Assembly (NCBI GenBank): GCA_902826505.1
Contig: CADEFG010000200.1
Span: forward strand, 1 to 8,154
Reading direction: 5' to 3'
DNA length: 8,154 bases
From: an uncultured Acidobacteriota bacterium
Lineage (GTDB): Bacteria; Acidobacteriota; Blastocatellia; Pyrinomonadales; Pyrinomonadaceae
A model generated the notes under the pieces. It saw only the letters and a program-made list of their open reading frames with translations, did no database searches and was not told the DNA's origin. Shown one piece after another: positions 5,030-8,154 of this stretch. Made by a program: the position numbers and the translations under genes. Every line of letters starts with the position of its first letter. The stretch's first letter is position 1.

Positions 5030-6187
5030 ATGTCGAGCAGAATAGATGATTTACTGCGAATGGCGATGAGCTTCGGCGCATCCGATTTGCATCTCAGAGC
5101 AGGTTCTTTTCCCGTGATTCGCGTCAACGGCGAACTGCGTCCGCTTTCGGGCGTCGAACGTCTGAATCAGGAAGAAACGCTTGAAATGGCTTTTTCGATG
5201 ATGTCCAATCGCCAGAAACAGCATTTTAAGGAAGCCTACGAGGTTGACATCGGTTACGGCGTTTCGGGCTTGGGACGTTTTCGCGTCAATATCTTTCAGC
5301 AGCGAAATTCGATCGGCATTGTCGCGCGCGTTATTTCTGACAACATTCGCAATTTTTCGGAACTCGGGCTGCCGCCGATCCTGACCAAGATCGCCGACGA
5401 GCAGCGCGGTTTGATCCTCGTCACGGGCACGACCGGCTCGGGCAAATCGACGACGCTTTCGGCGATGATCGACCATATCAATCAAACCCGCAACTGTCAT
5501 ATCGTGACGGTCGAAGACCCGATCGAGTTTCTCCACAAGGACAAAAAATCTTTTATCACGCAGCGCGAAGTCGATGTCGATACGCGTTCGTTTGCCGAAG
5601 CCCTGCGCGGCTCACTGCGGCAAGACCCGGACGCGATTCTGGTCGGCGAAATGCGCGATCTCGAAACCATCGAAACCGCGCTCGTCGCGGCTGAAACCGG
5701 ACATCTCGTGTTCTCGACACTGCACACGCTCGACGCCTCGGAAACTTTGACCCGAATCATCTCAGCGTTTCCGCCCTACCAGCAAAAATCGATCCGGATT
5801 CAGATCGCCGGACTTTTAAAAGCGGTCGTTTCACAGCGTTTGATGAAATCGGCAAAAGGGAATTCACGCGTTCCGGCGGTCGAGGTTTTGATCTCGACAC
5901 CTTTGATTCGCGATTATATTCTCCACGAAGATAAAACCAACCAGATCCGCGACGCGATCAGCGCCGGAACTTCGCAATACGGCATGCAGACTTTTGATCA
6001 ATCGCTCTTTTATCTCTACCAATCAGGTTTGATCTCGCTCGAAGAAGCCCTGCGCGGTTCGACCAACCCGGACGAATTCCGTCTGCGGCTTGCCGGTATC
6101 CAAAACACTTCGACGATGGCAAAAGAAGAAATGGAAAAACAATCGGGCGTCGTCGGTTCGATGAGCGATCTGCTTCAGCGAATGTAA
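5030..6187 (+). CDS. pilT: PilT-type type IV pilus retraction ATPase
   Basis: The 385-residue product is a hexameric secretion-type ATPase of the PilT group, which depolymerises type IV pili at the inner membrane and powers twitching motility. The N-terminal PAS-like domain opens with DDLLRMAMSFGASDLHLRAG (6-25) and RVNGELRPL, the PilT signature. The ATPase domain has Walker A GTTGSGKST (133-141), the Asp box VTVEDPIEF (159-167), Walker B DAILVGEMRD (201-210) with Glu207, and the His box TGHLVFSTLHT (223-233). Length matches PilT and not the longer PilB assembly ATPases; the Cys4 zinc motif of PilB is absent. The C-terminal tail after about 360 (MAKEEMEKQSG) is polar and variable, as in PilT/PilU. 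No other pilus gene lies in the window. A weak A-rich sequence rather than a clear ribosome binding site precedes the ATG. The assignment to PilT rather than PilU is likely but not proved. Confidence 0.95.
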   Translation: MSSRIDDLLRMAMSFGASDLHLRAGSFPVIRVNGELRPLSGVERLNQEETLEMAFSMMSNRQKQHFKEAYEVDIGYGVSGLGRFRVNIFQQRNSIGIVARVISDNIRNFSELGLPPILTKIADEQRGLILVTGTTGSGKSTTLSAMIDHINQTRNCHIVTVEDPIEFLHKDKKSFITQREVDVDTRSFAEALRGSLRQDPDAILVGEMRDLETIETALVAAETGHLVFSTLHTLDASETLTRIISAFPPYQQKSIRIQIAGLLKAVVSQRLMKSAKGNSRVPAVEVLISTPLIRDYILHEDKTNQIRDAISAGTSQYGMQTFDQSLFYLYQSGLISLEEALRGSTNPDEFRLRLAGIQNTSTMAKEEMEKQSGVVGSMSDLLQRM

Positions 6188-6217
6188 AACAAACTCATTT
6201 AAAAAAACTTTCCGATC

Positions 6218-6952
6218 ATGAAAAACTCGACTTTTAAGCTCATCACTTATTTGATAAATATCGGTCTCGGAATTGCCGTCGTTTATTTCGGTTTTCCGTT
6301 CTGGTCGTTACTTTTTCTGATCCCGGCAAATCTCTATCTGCAAATTTATGCCGCCCAGCAGTATAGTTTTCGAAATTCGATTCAGTTAGAGGGAATTCCC
6401 GCGACCGGTTATGAAAAACGACTCGCCGAATTAAACTCAAACGAAATCTTGCTCGCCGATCTGGGTTTTGAAAGATTCGACGAATTTTACCTGCAAACGT
6501 CGGTCGATTGCGTCGGTTATGCCTACACGCACCGCGAACTGCCGATAATTCTTTGCCAGTATCATTACGAGGCAGGCGTGTTTTTCGATCTGATGACGGA
6601 TTTTGACAACGATTTTTCGCTGACGACCGCCAATTTAAAGTATTCCAGCGTCGCCGAGCTTCGTTCGCCGCAGAAGTTTTTACAGGCTTTTCCCGAATTT
6701 CCGCTCGCCGAACTGTTCAACAAACATATTCAATCGCTGAGATTTCTCGAGCAAAAAGGTTTCGTCGCGTTTAAGAAACCGATCTACAATTTCCGAGCCG
6801 ATTTTATCAAGGAAATTCGCGAAGCGGGCGAACGTACCAAAGGATTTTTATCGCCGGTGAGATTGGTTTATTTGATGTATTTCGGAAACAAAGCACGGTT
6901 TACCAAAACCATTCAGGAACAATTTCTAGCCGATCAGGTGCGCCTTCCATAA
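6218..6952 (+). CDS. Membrane-anchored protein of unknown function downstream of pilT
   Basis: The 244-residue product starts with two closely spaced hydrophobic segments, about 8-25 (LITYLINIGLGIAVVYFG) and 28-46 (FWSLLFLIPANLYLQIYAA), followed by a soluble domain (about 50-244) without a recognised motif. That domain alternates short strands and helices (DEFYLQTSVDCVGYAYTH, LPIILCQYHYEAGVFFDLMTDF, SLTTANLKYSSVAEL) and ends in helical, basic stretches (KPIYNFRADFIKEIREAGERTKGF). The start is the ATG 30 bases after the pilT stop; no promoter fits in the gap, so the two are probably co-transcribed up to the terminator at 7004-7027. Base composition matches pilT, so it looks resident rather than acquired. 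A link to pili is suggested only by adjacency. Confidence 0.75.
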   Translation: MKNSTFKLITYLINIGLGIAVVYFGFPFWSLLFLIPANLYLQIYAAQQYSFRNSIQLEGIPATGYEKRLAELNSNEILLADLGFERFDEFYLQTSVDCVGYAYTHRELPIILCQYHYEAGVFFDLMTDFDNDFSLTTANLKYSSVAELRSPQKFLQAFPEFPLAELFNKHIQSLRFLEQKGFVAFKKPIYNFRADFIKEIREAGERTKGFLSPVRLVYLMYFGNKARFTKTIQEQFLADQVRLP

Positions 6953-7003
6953 AAAAATAATCGAAATCTTTTTTGTTGATTTGGAGAAAATTTGATCTCA
7001 ACG

Positions 7004-7027
7004 CGCGGTTTCGACCGCGTTTTTTTT
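7004..7027 (+). terminator. Intrinsic terminator with UUCG tetraloop closing the pilT unit
   Basis: CGCGGT (7004-7009), loop TTCG, ACCGCG (7014-7019) form a perfect six-pair GC-rich stem. A G-T pair can extend it, and eight T follow (7020-7027). It begins 51 bases after the stop of the gene at 6218-6952. Stem, stable tetraloop and T-run make this a textbook factor-independent terminator for plus-strand transcripts. Confidence 0.9.
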
Positions 7028-7124
7028 GCCTCGCCCGCAAGCCGTCCGAAACTTCGGTTAAAAGCGTATTTTTATCAATATTTTACAGATATTGAAAGAA
7101 AAAACTTTTTTCGACGCCTTTGTC

Positions 7125-7154
7125 TTGACAGCAAAGCCTTTCGGAATGTAAATT
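7125..7154 (+). promoter_or_regulatory. Upstream promoter P1 of rpsA
   Basis: A perfect -35 box TTGACA (7125-7130) is followed after 18 bases by TAAATT (7149-7154, 4 of 6), preceded by a TG that could act as an extended -10 element. A- and T-tracts at 7100-7111, upstream of the -35 box, resemble the UP elements of strong ribosomal promoters. Transcription would start near 7161, giving a leader of about 237 bases that contains the whole paired region described at 7162-7357. Confidence 0.55.
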
Positions 7155-7161
7155 CTAGTTT

Positions 7162-7357
7162 TGTTCGGTCGAAAGTGCGATAACGGAATTGAAGCAAAAA
7201 CGAATGCTATTTCTCTCTTTTCACAACATTTTTCAGAAAAATTTTTCGGTAGAGAATATCTTCTTTCCATCCGCATTGATAAAGGCTATAATGGATAAAA
7301 TCCGCTGAGTCAATCAATTACTTCGCTTGACCGAACAGAAAGCGGAATTCGCACTTT
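7162..7357 (+). promoter_or_regulatory. rpsA leader with crossing long-range complementarity
   Basis: TGTTCGGTC (7162-7170) is the exact reverse complement of GACCGAACA (7329-7337), and AAAGTGCGA (7172-7180) of TCGCACTTT (7349-7357). The order of the arms makes the two pairings cross, so they would form a pseudoknot or exclude one another. A local hairpin competes for the right half: TCCGCT (7301-7306) with AGCGGA (7341-7346), enclosing GTCAA (7309-7313) with TTGAC (7327-7331). The right arms end 18 bases before the ribosome binding site, so folding could govern S1 translation. S1 represses its own synthesis in E. coli through its leader; a similar role here is inference. Confidence 0.45.
7264..7292 (+). 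promoter_or_regulatory. Downstream promoter P2 of rpsA
   Basis: TTTCCA (7264-7269, 4 of 6) and a perfect -10 box TATAAT (7287-7292) are separated by 17 bases. Transcription would start near 7299, at the foot of the local hairpin 7301-7346, giving a leader of about 100 bases that lacks the left arms of the long-range pairing. Confidence 0.5.
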
Positions 7358-7375
7358 AAAAGTAGCTATTTTGAA

Positions 7376-7380
7376 AAGGA
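7376..7380 (+). promoter_or_regulatory. Ribosome binding site of rpsA, unusually far from the start
   Basis: AAGGA lies 17 bases before the ATG at 7398, about twice the usual distance, with a purely A/T-rich spacer. No closer in-frame start exists. Long or weak spacing before rpsA occurs in other bacteria and may serve self-regulation. Confidence 0.45.
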
Positions 7381-7397
7381 AATTAACATAAATATAA

Positions 7398-8154
7398 ATG
7401 TCTAGTGATGTTATAAAAGAAACTGAAGAGTCCCCGACAAGTGAAACTCCAGTTTCGGAAGAAAAAGAACAAGTAACTTCTGCCGATACGGCGGCAGATG
7501 AAAACTTAACAGACCAACAGACTTCGGCTGATGAAGATTTTGGCGCGATCCTCGAAAAATTCGAGCAAGATCAAACCGTCTTTCATTCGGGCGAAACTGT
7601 CAAAGGCAAAGTCATCGGAATTTCGGATCACGGTGTGGTCGTGGACTTCGGTTATAAATCGGAAGGCATTGTGCCGCTCGAAGAATTTACCACCGAAGCC
7701 GGCGAGATCGATGTTAAAAACGGCGACGAGGTGGAAGTTGTCATCAAAAACATTCACCCCGGGGATGCTCCGCCGATTTTGTCGCGCAACGATGTTTTGC
7801 GCCGCAAATCGTGGGACATCATCGAAGCCGCGTATAACGAAGGCACGCCGATCACCGGTTTGGTGCTCGATAAAACGAAGGGCGGACTGCGCGTTGACAT
7901 CAACGGTGTCGAAGCCTTTTTGCCGGGTTCGCTGGCTGATTCGCGTCCGAGCTTTAACCTCGATTCATTTCGCGGAAAGGAAATCGAAGCGCGGGTCATC
8001 AAGTTCAGCCGCAAACGAAACAACATCGTGCTGTCGCGAAAAGCTTTGACCGATGAAGTCATCAACAAGCAAAAGTCGGAAACTCTGAGCAAGATCGAAC
8101 AGGGGTACGTGATCGAAGGAACGATCAAAAATCTGACCGATTACGGCGCATTTG
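7398..8154 (+). CDS. rpsA: 30S ribosomal protein S1, 5' part (runs off the window)
   Basis: The frame is open from the ATG to the right edge, giving 252 complete residues of a protein that usually has 400-600. S1 binds the 30S subunit and brings mRNA leaders to it. Residues 1-47 are an acidic, Ser/Thr-rich low-complexity extension. The first S1 (OB-fold) domain spans about 65-131 (GETVKGKVIGISDHGVVVDF, SEGIVPLEEF, LSR), the second about 149-215 (GTPITGLVLDKTKGGLRVDI, VEAFLPGSL, NNIVLSRK), and a third begins near 236 (GYVIEGTIKNLTDYGAF) where the window ends. The F/Y-G-x-F/V-V and S-R motifs are those of bona fide S1 and not of short one-domain S1 proteins. It is a single gene behind a 370-base leader region after the pilT terminator, with two candidate promoters. 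The start is the only Met before the acidic tail in this frame. Confidence 0.95.
   Translation, partial: MSSDVIKETEESPTSETPVSEEKEQVTSADTAADENLTDQQTSADEDFGAILEKFEQDQTVFHSGETVKGKVIGISDHGVVVDFGYKSEGIVPLEEFTTEAGEIDVKNGDEVEVVIKNIHPGDAPPILSRNDVLRRKSWDIIEAAYNEGTPITGLVLDKTKGGLRVDINGVEAFLPGSLADSRPSFNLDSFRGKEIEARVIKFSRKRNNIVLSRKALTDEVINKQKSETLSKIEQGYVIEGTIKNLTDYGAF

Noticed and set aside
6992..7183. Plus-strand open frame of 63 codons
   Set aside because: It runs across the intrinsic terminator at 7004-7027 and promoter P1, and has no motif.
7531..8049. Plus-strand open frame of 172 codons
   Set aside because: It overlaps rpsA in another frame; the product is a Ser/Arg/Lys-rich low-quality sequence, while the rpsA frame shows clear S1 domains.

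Overview
The window looks like a chromosomal segment of a Gram-negative bacterium of moderate G+C, most plausibly an acidobacterium of the Blastocatellia/Pyrinomonadaceae type. This placement is an inference. It rests on the style of the RHS core (YDSFGNAT, YQYTGRE, GLHYYRARWYD, GRFISEDPIGFAGGD), on an ACT-fused malic enzyme, and on a PilT ATPase and ribosomal protein S1 in codon usage rich in TCG, GAC and CGC. No rRNA, tRNA, CRISPR array, integrase or transposase is visible.

Layout. Positions 106-1545 (minus) encode a malic enzyme with an N-terminal ACT domain. A 206-base divergent gap follows, with a 7-bp dyad over a possible promoter, then a three-helix membrane protein (1752-2150, plus) closed by a very long hairpin terminator (2164-2243). 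Positions 2319-4845 form an accessory block: an AT-rich four-helix membrane protein (2319-2729), a LexA/S24-type repressor on the minus strand (2781-3404), and two pieces of an RHS (YD-repeat) gene. The first piece (3461-4294) lacks its 5' end. It keeps the end of the RHS core, the DPRGL boundary and an AT-rich C-terminal tip with a Cys/His/Asp pattern. A 55-residue membrane protein (4291-4458) overlaps it by ATGA and is placed where an immunity gene would be. The second piece (about 4507-4845) is a decayed duplicate of the core with no tip. Housekeeping content resumes at 5030: pilT, a 244-residue membrane-anchored protein of unknown function, a UUCG-loop terminator, and a long leader with two promoters driving rpsA, which runs off the right edge (7398-8154).

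How the parts relate. The malic enzyme (pyruvate/malate metabolism), PilT (type IV pilus retraction) and S1 (translation initiation) are not functionally linked; they appear to be stable genes around a variable locus. The RHS tip and small membrane protein form a candidate toxin-immunity cassette. The second core copy may be the scar of tip exchange by recombination between core repeats. The LexA-like protein keeps the S24 Ser/Lys dyad but has no Ala-Gly or Cys-Gly in its hinge, so it may not behave like an SOS repressor. The rpsA leader contains two 9-bp complementary pairs in crossing order plus a competing local hairpin, which suggests RNA-based control of S1. The best leads are the RHS tip/immunity pair, the hinge of the repressor, and the rpsA leader.
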